NCBI RefSeq assembly: GCF_013403915.1
Contig: NZ_JABFDI010000001.1
Coordinates: forward strand, 372,001 to 436,000
DNA: 64,000 bases
Direction: 5' to 3'
Origin: Winogradskyella pacifica
GTDB lineage: Bacteria; Bacteroidota; Bacteroidia; Flavobacteriales; Flavobacteriaceae
The position numbers were made by a program, and so were the translations under genes. Shown one piece after another: positions 36,195-45,700 of this stretch. Below the pieces are notes generated by a model. That model was not told where the DNA came from. It saw only the letters and a program-made list of their open reading frames with translations, and did no database searches. Each line of letters starts with the position of its first letter. The stretch's first letter is position 1.

Positions 36195-37682
36195 ATGAAA
36201 AATCGTCTCATTATTCTTTTGTGTATTAGTTTTACTTTTTGCTTTTCTCAAAATTTAAAAATTCCTACAGATACAACCCTCATAACCAACCATTCTGTTA
36301 CGATTAAAGGCAAACAAATCAATTATATAGCTGAAACAGGATTTCAACCCGTTTGGGATAATGAGGGTCAAGTGATTGCCTCTCTTTATTATACCTATTA
36401 CAAAAGAACTAACGACGCTAAAGACAAGAATAGACCAATTGTGTATTCGTTTAACGGTGGGCCAGGTTCTGCTTCACTCTGGATGCATATTGCGTATACG
36501 GGACCAAAAGTTCTTAATATTGATACTGAAGGCTACCCTGTACAACCTTACGGCGTAAAAGATAATCCTAATTCTATTTTAGACGTTGCCGATATTGTAT
36601 TCATAAACCCTGTAAATACGGGATACTCTAGAAAAGTAGCTGATAAAGAAGGTAAAATGCCGGACGATAAATTATTTTTCGGAGTAAATGCTGATATTAA
36701 ATATTTGGCGAGTTGGATGAATACCTTTACCACAAGACATAACAAATGGCAATCACCTAAATACATTATCGGGGAAAGTTATGGAGGTACGCGTGTCATG
36801 GGATTATCGCTAGAATTACAGAATAATCAATGGATGTATTTAAATGGCGTAATTATGGTGTCTCCTGCAGATTATAAGGTTTTAAGAGTTGGCGGACCAT
36901 TAGCGTCTAGCTTAAATTTACCGTATTATACCGCTGCTGCTTGGTATCATAAAATGCTAAACCCTACACTACAAAATAAAGATTTACTTGAAATACTACC
37001 TGAGGTTGAACATTTTGCGATTAATGATCTAATGCCTGCACTCGCAAAAGGTAGTTCAATTTCTAATGATGAAAAGCAAACCATTGCAAAACAGATGAGT
37101 TATTATTCTGGATTGTCGGAAAAAGTAATTACACAACAAAATTTAGATGTTCCAAATCGTTTTTTCTGGAAAGAATTACTTCGAGATAAAACCGGAGAGA
37201 CGATAGGACGATTAGATTCTAGATATATCGGAATAGACAGAGTAGAAACTGGTACAAGTCCGGATTATAGTGCAGAACTCACCTCATGGTTACATTCTTT
37301 TACTCCGGCTATTAATTATTATATTCAGAATGAATTAGGCTTTAAAACAGACGTTAAATACAATGTGTTTGGTAACACAGGCCGATGGGATAACTCTAAT
37401 GATAACACTAGAGAGAATTTACGCCAAGCAATGGCACAAAATCCTTATTTAAAAGTGTTGACACAATCTGGATATTATGATGGTGCAACCACTTATTTTT
37501 CTGCTAAGTATTCGCAATGGCAAGTTGATCCTAGCGGAAAAATGAAGGATCGTTTTTCATTTAAAGGCTATAGAAGTGGACACATGATGTATTTGAGAAA
37601 TGACGATTTAATTAAAGCGAATGACGATTTACGTGAGTTTATTGAAAATTCGCTTGCTAAAGGAAAATCCGCAAAATATTAA
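36195..37682 (+). CDS. Exported S10 family serine carboxypeptidase-like peptidase
   Basis: 495 residues from ATG 36195, which starts a signal peptide (NRLIILLCISFTFCFSQ); the longer TTG frame from 36129 is rejected. Alpha/beta-hydrolase fold of the S10 type: FNGGPGSASLWMHIAYTGP (oxyanion region), DIVFINPVNTGYS, catalytic Ser in IGESYGGTRVMGL, Asp near QSGYYDGATTYF, and His in YRSGHMMYL. It should release C-terminal residues from peptides in the periplasm or outside. A degenerate -7 box TATCTTTA sits at 36161-36168. Confidence 0.9.
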   Translation: MKNRLIILLCISFTFCFSQNLKIPTDTTLITNHSVTIKGKQINYIAETGFQPVWDNEGQVIASLYYTYYKRTNDAKDKNRPIVYSFNGGPGSASLWMHIAYTGPKVLNIDTEGYPVQPYGVKDNPNSILDVADIVFINPVNTGYSRKVADKEGKMPDDKLFFGVNADIKYLASWMNTFTTRHNKWQSPKYIIGESYGGTRVMGLSLELQNNQWMYLNGVIMVSPADYKVLRVGGPLASSLNLPYYTAAAWYHKMLNPTLQNKDLLEILPEVEHFAINDLMPALAKGSSISNDEKQTIAKQMSYYSGLSEKVITQQNLDVPNRFFWKELLRDKTGETIGRLDSRYIGIDRVETGTSPDYSAELTSWLHSFTPAINYYIQNELGFKTDVKYNVFGNTGRWDNSNDNTRENLRQAMAQNPYLKVLTQSGYYDGATTYFSAKYSQWQVDPSGKMKDRFSFKGYRSGHMMYLRNDDLIKANDDLREFIENSLAKGKSAKY

Positions 37683-37764
37683 TCTTTATATACATTAATA
37701 TCAGTTAATAAGTCCATATACCCACAGCCTACGTAATTATATTAGAACACTTAATTTTTTTAGA

Positions 37765-38946
37765 ATGAAAGCCCCAAAATTCCCTACAAATGAAGAAGAA
37801 CGTCTAATCGCTGTAAAGTCGTACAGCATTATAGATACACTACCAGAAAGCGATTATGATAATCTAACAGAACTGGCCGCAACCATCTGTGATGTTCCTA
37901 TTGCCCTAATAACTATACTTGATAAACAGCGCAATTTTTTTAAATCTCATTACGGAATTTCTTTTAACGAATCTCCTAGAGAACTTTCATTTTGCGGGCA
38001 TGCCATTTTAGAAGATGACATCTTTATTGTAAATGATGCTAGAGAAGATATGCGTTTTGTGGACAACCCATTGCTTGAAGAACAAAATGTTGTGTTTTAT
38101 GCTGGTGTTCCGTTATTAGATCCGTCAGGATTTAAACTAGGCACAATATGTATTTTTGACCATATTCCTAGAGAACTAAGTGAGTCCCAAATAAAAGCTC
38201 TTAAAACCTTAGGAAAACAAGTTGTTAATCTTTTAGAATTAAGGAAAAAGAATACCAATCTAAATCTAATAAAAGGAGAGTTAGAAGAACGCAACACACA
38301 ACTTAAATCTTTTGCTAGTCTTGTTTCACACGATTTAAAATCTCCTTTATCAAATATTATAGCCTTAACCGATTTATTAAAAGAAGAAAATAAAAATAAC
38401 CTCTCTGACGATTCACTTCAATATCTAGATTATATTGAAGATTCTACAACAGTTCTTAAAGATTACATTGATGGTATTTTAATGTATTACAGCGCAGACG
38501 AACTTCTTACATCAATAAAAGAAGATATTAAACTAAGTGAAATAGCTGACGATATTAAGCATATTCTTATTTCCGATAATGTGAAACTTTTATTTAGTGA
38601 TGTTGTAGTAAAAAACGTCAATAAGGCTGCATTATCTCAAATTTTAATAAACTTAGTCGATAATGCTCTAAAATACAATGACAAAAGAAACCCTTCAGTA
38701 GAAATTAAATACCAATTACTACCTACGCATCATAAGTTTAGTGTCATTGATAATGGTATCGGTATTCCTTTGAATCAACAAGAGGAAATCTTTGAAATAT
38801 TTAAAACGATAAAAAACGATTTTACTAAATCTAATACAGGTATTGGTTTAAGTACTGTAAAAAACTTAGTTGAAAAACTTAATGGGCAGATTTCTGTAGT
38901 TTCAGAAATAGGAAAAGGAAGTGCCTTTAATTTTACCATAGAATAA
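37765..38946 (+). CDS. Orphan GAF-domain sensor histidine kinase
   Basis: 393 residues. GAF domain at about 20-160 (LTELAATICDVPIALITILDKQRNFFKSHYG, ELSFCGHAI, FYAGVPLLDPSGFKLGTICIFD), a short coiled coil, a HisKA dimerisation helix with phospho-acceptor His in FASLVSHDLKSPLSNI, then the HATPase: N-box ILINLVDNALKY, G1 VIDNGIGI, G2 TGIGLSTVKNLV. No membrane span, receiver or adjacent regulator; a cytosolic sensor of a small ligand or redox state is likely. Transcription ends at the terminator at 38955-38991. Confidence 0.92.
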   Translation: MKAPKFPTNEEERLIAVKSYSIIDTLPESDYDNLTELAATICDVPIALITILDKQRNFFKSHYGISFNESPRELSFCGHAILEDDIFIVNDAREDMRFVDNPLLEEQNVVFYAGVPLLDPSGFKLGTICIFDHIPRELSESQIKALKTLGKQVVNLLELRKKNTNLNLIKGELEERNTQLKSFASLVSHDLKSPLSNIIALTDLLKEENKNNLSDDSLQYLDYIEDSTTVLKDYIDGILMYYSADELLTSIKEDIKLSEIADDIKHILISDNVKLLFSDVVVKNVNKAALSQILINLVDNALKYNDKRNPSVEIKYQLLPTHHKFSVIDNGIGIPLNQQEEIFEIFKTIKNDFTKSNTGIGLSTVKNLVEKLNGQISVVSEIGKGSAFNFTIE

Positions 38947-38954
38947 TAATTTTG

Positions 38955-38991
38955 CAAAAAAAAGCTGATAAACATATCGTCTATCAGCTTT
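38955..38991. terminator. Bidirectional Rho-independent terminator
   Basis: Stem AAAGCTGATA (38961-38970) and TATCAGCTTT (38982-38991) with an 11-nt loop, preceded by a run of A. It is placed between the convergent kinase and M61 genes. Confidence 0.8.
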
Positions 38992-39013
38992 ATACCTTTT
39001 TATTAAAATATAT

Positions 39014-40906
39014 CTATCCTTTTAACCAAGCTGTTCTCAACACTTTTTGTGCTTCTGTGGCGTTTTCATCTTCTATAATAGATTCACCTGCTGCATAAGC
39101 TTTAGTTAATGTTGTCTTTATCAATACGGGTTTTCCATCACGCTCTAAGTCCATCGTAATCTCCTCTCCTTCTTTCCATTCAAACATACCTTTTATAACA
39201 TCATTTGCATTTATTAATGTTAATTCTCTTCCATTTACGTTCTTAATAACATCACCAGCTACAATACCTTGTGCTTTCCAAAAAGAGTTATTTAAAGCCA
39301 TTGGTGAAAAGAAAATTGCTCCCTTTTCTTGGTCACCATCAAAAATAATATTCTGTCCACCAGCAAAAATATAATTAGTTTCTACTTCTGTTTCACCTAA
39401 AGTTAAACCAACCAATGCTAAATAATCATTATAGTTAATTGGTAAATCACCTTGAACGTGTGTTCTTAAAAACTCTCCAACACTTGGGTACGTCATAGCC
39501 GTAATTTCAGCAATTAAATTATCATCTTCAAAAGGCTTATCCTTTCCGTACTTTGCAGATAATTCTTTCATTAAGGATAACATACTTCTGTTGCCATCAC
39601 TTTCATTTCGCATTAATATATCCACACACATTCCTATTAATGCTCCTTTATAATACACATTATAATAGTTGTCAGCATATGGTGCATCCAATACATTCTC
39701 ACTCATAATAGTAAAACTCATAGCATCATCCCAACGTTTAGAGATGTTGATTTTAGAATATAATGTATTGTAAAACGAACTCTTATCTACTAGATCTTCA
39801 TATACTTGAAAGTGTTGCGCAAAATACTCTGTTACACCTTCGTACATCCATAAATGCTTAGAAAATGTAGGCTTGTTATAATCAAAATAATGGACATCTT
39901 CAGAATGTACAGACAAAGGAGTTACAATATGAAAAAACTCATGTGCAATAACATCTACCAATGATTTTTTTAGACTTTCAGAACTCTCATTTTCGGCAAA
40001 TACGGCTACAGTTGACGTGTGGTGTTCTAAAGCACCATATCCTTTAGGGTCATTCTCGCCGCCTCTAGATAAGTACAAATAAATATCGTAACGTGGTGTA
40101 CTATTTATATCTCCTAAATAGCTTTTTTGTGCCTCCATCATTTTAAAGATAGTTTCCTTTAAACTCTCGGCTGTATGTTTTTGATTAGGCGAATAAAGAC
40201 TTAACACAATTTTTATATCACCAACCATAAATTCTTCAACATCTAATTTTCCATACATCATTGGATTATCTGTAATATCAAAATAACGTTGACCAAAATA
40301 ACTCGTTGTCATGGATTTACCATCCGCACTAACCTTAGTACCTTTCTCTTCTAATGCAGAAGTTCTAACAAAATCAGCAGGTGCAGTAACATCTACAGCA
40401 TATTGAGCATTCTTCAATGAGTCAAAATACCCTATAAAACCATGAAGGTTTAACACAAAGTTATCCGCCTCAATATTTGTTCCTGCTGGCGAAAATGGCT
40501 CTTCTCCTCCAATACCACCAACGGTTTCAACATCGAAAGTGTCATTAACGTAATACTGAAGTTTATCTAATTTTGTAGCATCAGCAATGGTCCAAGTATT
40601 GTCATCTACCTTAATTGTGGCAAGTTCATTTCCATCATAATCGATGGCTTTAAAATCGTCTACATACTTTCCAAAATCACTAACTGAATAGTTTCCTTGT
40701 ACAACTCTAGGCAATCTATATGTAACGGTTTCAGTGGTAAAACGACCAGGATTAATAGTTACTGGTACGCGATCATTATTTACAGCAGTTAAATCTAATG
40801 CTGTTTCTATAGGATGGCTTACGGCTAAATCATCTACTGATGTTTTTACAGATCCACAACCGACTAAAACGATACTTAAGCCAAGAATGGCAAAATAATT
40901 CTTCAT
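39014..40906 (-). CDS. M61 family lipoprotein metallopeptidase with PDZ domain
   Basis: 630 residues. Lipoprotein signal with Cys17 (LSIVLVGCGSV). N-terminal beta domain, then the gluzincin core with HEFFH at 322-326 (zinc ligands and catalytic Glu) and the third ligand Glu356 in WMYEGVTEYF. A PDZ-like domain follows at about 500-590 (NSFWKAQGIVAGDVIKNVNGRELT). This is the glycyl-aminopeptidase/M61 architecture. It is presumed to act on peptides in the periplasm or on the cell surface. A TAGATTTG box on the minus strand (40938-40945) lies 31 bp before the ATG. Confidence 0.92.
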   Translation of the reverse strand: MKNYFAILGLSIVLVGCGSVKTSVDDLAVSHPIETALDLTAVNNDRVPVTINPGRFTTETVTYRLPRVVQGNYSVSDFGKYVDDFKAIDYDGNELATIKVDDNTWTIADATKLDKLQYYVNDTFDVETVGGIGGEEPFSPAGTNIEADNFVLNLHGFIGYFDSLKNAQYAVDVTAPADFVRTSALEEKGTKVSADGKSMTTSYFGQRYFDITDNPMMYGKLDVEEFMVGDIKIVLSLYSPNQKHTAESLKETIFKMMEAQKSYLGDINSTPRYDIYLYLSRGGENDPKGYGALEHHTSTVAVFAENESSESLKKSLVDVIAHEFFHIVTPLSVHSEDVHYFDYNKPTFSKHLWMYEGVTEYFAQHFQVYEDLVDKSSFYNTLYSKINISKRWDDAMSFTIMSENVLDAPYADNYYNVYYKGALIGMCVDILMRNESDGNRSMLSLMKELSAKYGKDKPFEDDNLIAEITAMTYPSVGEFLRTHVQGDLPINYNDYLALVGLTLGETEVETNYIFAGGQNIIFDGDQEKGAIFFSPMALNNSFWKAQGIVAGDVIKNVNGRELTLINANDVIKGMFEWKEGEEITMDLERDGKPVLIKTTLTKAYAAGESIIEDENATEAQKVLRTAWLKG

Positions 40907-40937
40907 GTTAAAAATTTTATTTTTTTTAATAGACGCA

Positions 40938-40945
40938 CAAATCTA
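40938..40945 (-). promoter_or_regulatory. -7 promoter box of the M61 gene
   Basis: On the minus strand the bases read TAGATTTG, an exact TANNTTTG match, 31 bp upstream of the ATG at 40906. No clear -33 TTG is seen at the proper distance. Confidence 0.45.
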
Positions 40946-40991
40946 CAATGTGTTACTATTAAAAACCTAAAGGTTTTGTTAAATTCGCAGT

Positions 40992-41999
40992 ATGTCACAA
41001 CCCTTAGTTAGTATCGTCGTTCCATTTAAAAACACAGAAGCATTTATTATTGAATGTATTACGTCAATTTTAAATCAAACACATACGAATTGGGAAGTTA
41101 TTTTTATTGATGATCATTCTGATGATAATTCATATAAAATTGTTGAAAGTCATGCACAAACCGATTCTAGAATAAAACTTTATAAAAACGAAGGCAGTGG
41201 AATTATAGACGCATTACAAACAGCCTATAAACAAAGTAGCGGAACTTACATCACAAGAATGGATAGTGATGATATGATGACTCCAACCCGACTTGAAACC
41301 ATGGTTAGCAATCTTGAAAAGCACGGTAGAAAACATTTAGCTGTTGGACAAGTAAAATATTTTAGAGCCGATGGCTTAAGTGATGGCTTTGCACGTTATG
41401 AGCAATGGTTAAATTCTTTAACTGTTGAAGGTGAAAACTATTCAGAAATCTATAAAGAATGCGTTATTCCCTCTCCGTGTTGGATGTTGCATCGCGATGA
41501 CTTTGACGCTTGTGACGGGTTTAATTCTAATATCTATCCTGAAGACTATGAATTAGCATTCCGGTTTTACAAAGCTGGTTATACATGTATTCCTTGCGAT
41601 AAAGTGCTGCTTCATTGGAGAGATTACAGTACAAGAACCTCTAGAACCCACGAACATTATGCCGAAAATTCCTTTCTAGATCTTAAAGTCCATTATTTTT
41701 TAGAGTTGAATTATGATAAGACGAGACCATTAGTAATTTGGGGTGCAGGACACAAAGGAAAAACTTTAGCAAAAATCCTTTTAAAAGAGAACATTCCGTT
41801 TTATTGGATTTGCGATAACCCAAAGAAAATAGGAAAACACATATACGACCAAGAACTTTATAATTTTGATTATTTAGCAGAACTTAAGCAACCACAAAGT
41901 ATTGTAACTGTAGCTAATTCTGAAGCTCAGAAAGAGATTAAAAGTTATTTTGAAACCAAAAACATGGAACCGATGATTGATTATTTCTTTTTCTGTTAA
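40992..41999 (+). CDS. GT2 glycosyltransferase with extra C-terminal nucleotide-binding-like domain
   Basis: 335 residues. GT-A domain at 1-225: VSIVVPFKNTEAFIIECITSILNQTHTNWEVIFIDDHSDDNS, the DxD-type motif RMDSDDMMTPTRL and HRDDFDACDGFNSNIYPEDYELAFRFYKAGY. From about 245 on the chain reads PLVIWGAGHKGKTLAKILLKENIPFYWICDNPKKIGK, which looks like a Rossmann GxGxxG unit, and closes with IVTVANSEAQKEIKSYFE. GT2 enzymes add sugars to surface glycans from nucleotide sugars; the sugar is unknown. It is divergent from the M61 gene, with 85 bp between. Confidence 0.88.
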   Translation: MSQPLVSIVVPFKNTEAFIIECITSILNQTHTNWEVIFIDDHSDDNSYKIVESHAQTDSRIKLYKNEGSGIIDALQTAYKQSSGTYITRMDSDDMMTPTRLETMVSNLEKHGRKHLAVGQVKYFRADGLSDGFARYEQWLNSLTVEGENYSEIYKECVIPSPCWMLHRDDFDACDGFNSNIYPEDYELAFRFYKAGYTCIPCDKVLLHWRDYSTRTSRTHEHYAENSFLDLKVHYFLELNYDKTRPLVIWGAGHKGKTLAKILLKENIPFYWICDNPKKIGKHIYDQELYNFDYLAELKQPQSIVTVANSEAQKEIKSYFETKNMEPMIDYFFFC

Positions 42000-42077
42000 A
42001 ATTCTCAAAAGCGGAACGAGGTAATCACTAAGCATTCTATATATTTGAAGAGTAAAAAAAGTGGCTTAACAACTAAA

Positions 42078-42149
42078 TGTCACATTGCGCGCAGTCGAAA
42101 TGCATTGAACTAAATTTTCATTAGGTTTTCGACTGCGCTCAAACTGACA
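42078..42149. repeat. REP-like inverted repeat
   Basis: Two 23-bp arms at 42078-42100 and 42127-42149 are inverted copies with three mismatches, sharing the core GCGCAGTCGAAA, around a 26-bp loop. The GC content stands out against the neighbourhood. Sequences of this TCGACTGCGCTC type recur between genes in flavobacterial genomes; that recollection cannot be checked here. It lies between the GT2 and batA-like genes. Confidence 0.75.
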
Positions 42150-42190
42150 GAATAGTACCATTGTAAATTAGCAAACACAACTAACAACGC

Positions 42191-44116
42191 ATGCAGTTTA
42201 AAAACCCAGAATTACTTTACGCACTATTTTTGCTGGTAGTTCCTATTCTTATACATTTATTTCAACTGCGACGATTTCAGAAAGTTGAATTTACCAATGT
42301 TAAGTTTTTAAAATCTGTAAAACTTCAAACTCGTAAAAGTTCTCAGCTAAAAAAATGGATTACACTATTAACGCGTATGCTGCTTTTGGCTTGTGTCATT
42401 ATTGCATTTGCGCAACCGTTTATTCCGAATACTGAAGATTTTAACGACACTCAAGAAACGGTTATTTACTTAGATAATTCCTTTAGCATGCAAGCTAATG
42501 GTCGTAATGGCACCTTGCTAAATGAAACGATTCAAGATATCATCAACACCTTACCAGAAGATGAATCTATCAGTTTATTTACTAACGATGCGACGTATAG
42601 AAACACCACGGTAAAAGCATTAAAAAATGATTTAATACAATTATCACATTCACCAACGCAGCTCAACTATGATGCTATTTATTTAAAAGGGAAACAATTG
42701 CTTTCTAATCAATCTGCTGCAACACGAAATTTAGTTTTAGTATCCGATTTTCAACAAACTGAAACCCCTCTGAATTTTGAAAACGATAGTACCATTCAAC
42801 TCAAATTGGTTCAACCAAAATCTACCTTAGCTACAAATATTAGTATTGATAGTATTTATGTTTCCAATTCTACTGCGGAAACATTAGATTTAAATGTAAA
42901 ATTATCTAGCGCTACAGCTGCAATTGAAAATGTTTCTGTGTCCTTATTTAATGATGATGTGTTACTGACTAAAAGTGCTGTAGATATTGAAAACGACGCT
43001 GAAACAACATTTACCATAGCCAACAATAAACTAATAAACGGGAAATTGGTGATTGATGATGCAGGCTTGCAATATGATAATTCGTTTTATTTTAATATCA
43101 ACTCCAAACCTAAAATTAAGGTGTTGACTATAAATGAAAATGCTGATGATTCTTTCTTAAATCGGATTTACACGGATGATGAGTTTGACTATAAAAGCTT
43201 CAAAATAAATACGCTTAATTTTAATTTAATTCCAGAGCAGAATCTCATTGTTTTAAATGAACTGAACGCGATTTCAAATGCCTTAAAAACAGCTTTAATA
43301 GCGTTTAAAAATGATGGAGGCAAACTAGTAATTATCCCTTCAAACAACATAGACTTAGAAACTTATAATCAAATATTTAGCGACTTAAACATTAATGCTT
43401 TTGGTAATCAGAATCCAAATAAAAAACAAATTACGAGCATTAACTATGACCATCCACTTTTAGCGAATGCTTTCTATTCTAAAGTCACTAATTTTCAATA
43501 TCCTAAAGTAGAAAAGTCGTATGGTTTTTCTTCAAATTCAAATGCCGTTTTATCTTATGAAGATGGCTCTCCATTTTTAGTAGGAAACACAAATGCATAC
43601 GCGTTTTCTTCAGCATTAAACTCAGAAAACTCAAACTTCAAAAATTCGCAATTAATAATTCCTGTGTTATATAATATGGGATTACAGAGTTTAAAACTGT
43701 CAAAATTATATTATACCATTGGGCAACCCAATACGATTGCAATTCAGACTGCTATTGGTCAAGATGATATTTTAACTTTAGATTTAGATGAGACTTCAGT
43801 TATTCCGCTTCAAAAAACATATAGTAAATCTGTCGTTTTAGAAACTGAAGATTTTCCGAATATAGCGGGCATTCTGAATGTAAAGAACAAGGAGACTATT
43901 CTTCAAAATTTAAGCTTCAATTACAATAGAGTTGAAAGCAACTTAAGTTACTACGATTTAAGTACTTTAAATAATGCTACAGTAGATCATAGCTTAGAAA
44001 CGACCATTAATACTATAAAAAGTAGCACAAATGTTAATGCGCTATGGAAATGGTTTGTTATTTTTGCACTAGCATTTTTAATAGTAGAAATGTTACTTCT
44101 AAAATATCTTAAATGA
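42191..44116 (+). CDS. BatA-domain membrane protein with vWA-like region
   Basis: 641 residues. N-terminal BatA (aerotolerance regulator N-terminal) domain: FKNPELLYALFLLVVPILIHLFQLRRFQKVEFTNVKFLK, a second span at about 60-79 (LTRMLLLACVIIAFAQPF), then a von Willebrand-type segment (VIYLDNSFSMQANG, a MIDAS-like DxSxS). A long periplasmic region follows, then a C-terminal span (WFVIFALAFLIVEMLLL). Such proteins accompany Bat/MoxR-type envelope complexes. The stop overlaps the next gene by 4 bp (ATGA), so translation is coupled to the dihydroorotase-like protein. Confidence 0.85.
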   Translation: MQFKNPELLYALFLLVVPILIHLFQLRRFQKVEFTNVKFLKSVKLQTRKSSQLKKWITLLTRMLLLACVIIAFAQPFIPNTEDFNDTQETVIYLDNSFSMQANGRNGTLLNETIQDIINTLPEDESISLFTNDATYRNTTVKALKNDLIQLSHSPTQLNYDAIYLKGKQLLSNQSAATRNLVLVSDFQQTETPLNFENDSTIQLKLVQPKSTLATNISIDSIYVSNSTAETLDLNVKLSSATAAIENVSVSLFNDDVLLTKSAVDIENDAETTFTIANNKLINGKLVIDDAGLQYDNSFYFNINSKPKIKVLTINENADDSFLNRIYTDDEFDYKSFKINTLNFNLIPEQNLIVLNELNAISNALKTALIAFKNDGGKLVIIPSNNIDLETYNQIFSDLNINAFGNQNPNKKQITSINYDHPLLANAFYSKVTNFQYPKVEKSYGFSSNSNAVLSYEDGSPFLVGNTNAYAFSSALNSENSNFKNSQLIIPVLYNMGLQSLKLSKLYYTIGQPNTIAIQTAIGQDDILTLDLDETSVIPLQKTYSKSVVLETEDFPNIAGILNVKNKETILQNLSFNYNRVESNLSYYDLSTLNNATVDHSLETTINTIKSSTNVNALWKWFVIFALAFLIVEMLLLKYLK

Positions 44117-45366
44117 ACGCACTCATAAAATCTGCAACCATCGTTGATTCTAAAAGTGATTTTCACAATGAAACGGTTGATATTTTAATTGAAAAAGGTC
44201 GTATTTCCAAGATCGCTAAACACATTACCAATCCTAAAAATTATAAAGAAATAATACTAGACAACTTGCATGTATCGCAAGGTTGGTTTGATAGTAGTGT
44301 ATCTTTTGGAGAACCTGGTTATGAAGAACGTGAAACCATATCTAATGGATTAAAAACAGCCGCGAATTCTGGTTTTACAGCTGTGGCTTTAAACGCTAAT
44401 TCTTTTCCTGTAATTGATAGTTATGCGGATATCACATTTGTAAAGTCTAAAGCTCAAAATAATGCGGTAAGCCTCTACCCTATTGGTGCCTTAACACAAT
44501 TAAGCAAAGGTGAGGATTTAGCTGAGTTATTTGATATGACGAATGCCGGAGCCGTTGCTTTTTATGATTATCAAAACCCAATTTCTAATCCTAATCTTAT
44601 GAAAATTGCATTGCAATACGCAAGTAATTTTGATGGTTTGGTATGCTCATTCCCACAAGAATCTCGAATCTCGGGACTCGGAGTCGTCAATGAACATATT
44701 AATAGCACCAAATTAGGTTTAAAAGGAAATCCTGCATTAGCAGAAGAATTACAAGTAGCTAGAGATTTATTTTTATTAGAATATACTGAAGGCAAACTTC
44801 ATATACCTACCATTTCAACTGCAAAATCTGTTGAATTGATTAGAGCCGCAAAAGCTAAAAAGCTAGACGTAACTTGTAGTGTTGCTATTCATAATTTAAT
44901 CTTTACCGACGACGTTTTAGAAGAGTTTGATACCAATTATAAAGTGCTTCCTCCATTAAGAACACAGCCCGATTGTGAGGCTTTAATTGAAGGCTTAAAA
45001 GATGGCACTATTGATATGGTGACTACAGATCATAACCCTATTGACATTGAGCATAAAAAAATTGAATTCGATTATGCGAAATACGGAACTATCGGATTAG
45101 AATCGGCTTTTGGTGCGCTGCAAACACTATTTACCACTAAGAAAACTATAAGCCTTTTAACACAAGGAAAATCTAGATTTAGAATTTCAGACACCACGAT
45201 TAATGAAGGTGAAATTGCTGATTTAACGTTGTTTAATCCTGATTCTACTTACAAGTTTGGTATTAATAATATTACATCGCGTTCTAAGAATAGTGCTTTT
45301 TTAGGAACACCGCTTAAAGGTGAAACTTATGGTATTATCGCTAACGATAAAATTGTTTTAAAATAA
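44113..45366 (+). CDS. Dihydroorotase-like protein lacking metal ligands
   Basis: 417 residues with the full class I dihydroorotase/amidohydrolase frame: an N-terminal urease-type beta domain, GEPGYEERETISNGLKTAANSGFT, KLHIPTISTAKSVELIRAAKAKKLDVTCSVAIHNL, PPLRTQPDCEALIEGLKDGTIDMVTTDHNP and a C-terminal beta domain. The metal-binding HxH of active enzymes reads S-V-S (DSSVSF), the His of the HxxHxST strand is Thr (HIPTIST), and PHH is IHN; only the TDH Asp remains. It is therefore very likely catalytically dead, comparable to the known PyrC-prime class. Databases name it dihydroorotase. It is coupled by 4 bp to batA and by 1 bp to the next gene. Confidence 0.88.
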   Translation: MNALIKSATIVDSKSDFHNETVDILIEKGRISKIAKHITNPKNYKEIILDNLHVSQGWFDSSVSFGEPGYEERETISNGLKTAANSGFTAVALNANSFPVIDSYADITFVKSKAQNNAVSLYPIGALTQLSKGEDLAELFDMTNAGAVAFYDYQNPISNPNLMKIALQYASNFDGLVCSFPQESRISGLGVVNEHINSTKLGLKGNPALAEELQVARDLFLLEYTEGKLHIPTISTAKSVELIRAAKAKKLDVTCSVAIHNLIFTDDVLEEFDTNYKVLPPLRTQPDCEALIEGLKDGTIDMVTTDHNPIDIEHKKIEFDYAKYGTIGLESAFGALQTLFTTKKTISLLTQGKSRFRISDTTINEGEIADLTLFNPDSTYKFGINNITSRSKNSAFLGTPLKGETYGIIANDKIVLK

Positions 45367-45695
45367 TGGATCAAAATACAATAGACGAAGGTAAAACTTT
45401 AGGTTTAGTTGCTTACTTAACCTTATTTGGCACTTTAATTGCGTTTTTTATGAATAAAGACAAGCGTAATCCGTTTACAGCATTTCACATTAAACAGGGT
45501 TTAGGATTAGGTTTAATGTACATCGTTATTGCTTTTGTTATTAGCAGTTTAGATAGTATGATGATTAGCATGTCCTTTTGGATTTTTTTTTCAGTATTAT
45601 ATCTCTATGGCATATACGGAGCCATAACAGGTAAACTTAATAAGATACCATTACTTGGTGATTTCTTTCAAAAAGCATTTAATACTATAGGATAA
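45366..45695 (+). CDS. Small three-span membrane protein (DUF4870/Tic20-like)
   Basis: 109 residues. Segments LVAYLTLFGTLIAFFM, LGLGLMYIVIAFVISSL and FWIFFSVLYLYGIYGAI, with the conserved FTAFHIKQGLGLGL turn between the first two, as in DUF4870/Tic20-like proteins. The ATG shares one base with the stop codon of the dihydroorotase-like gene, so it is translationally coupled. No enzymatic residue is seen. The link to the batA operon suggests an envelope role, by inference. Confidence 0.8.
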   Translation: MDQNTIDEGKTLGLVAYLTLFGTLIAFFMNKDKRNPFTAFHIKQGLGLGLMYIVIAFVISSLDSMMISMSFWIFFSVLYLYGIYGAITGKLNKIPLLGDFFQKAFNTIG

Positions 45696-45700
45696 CAATT

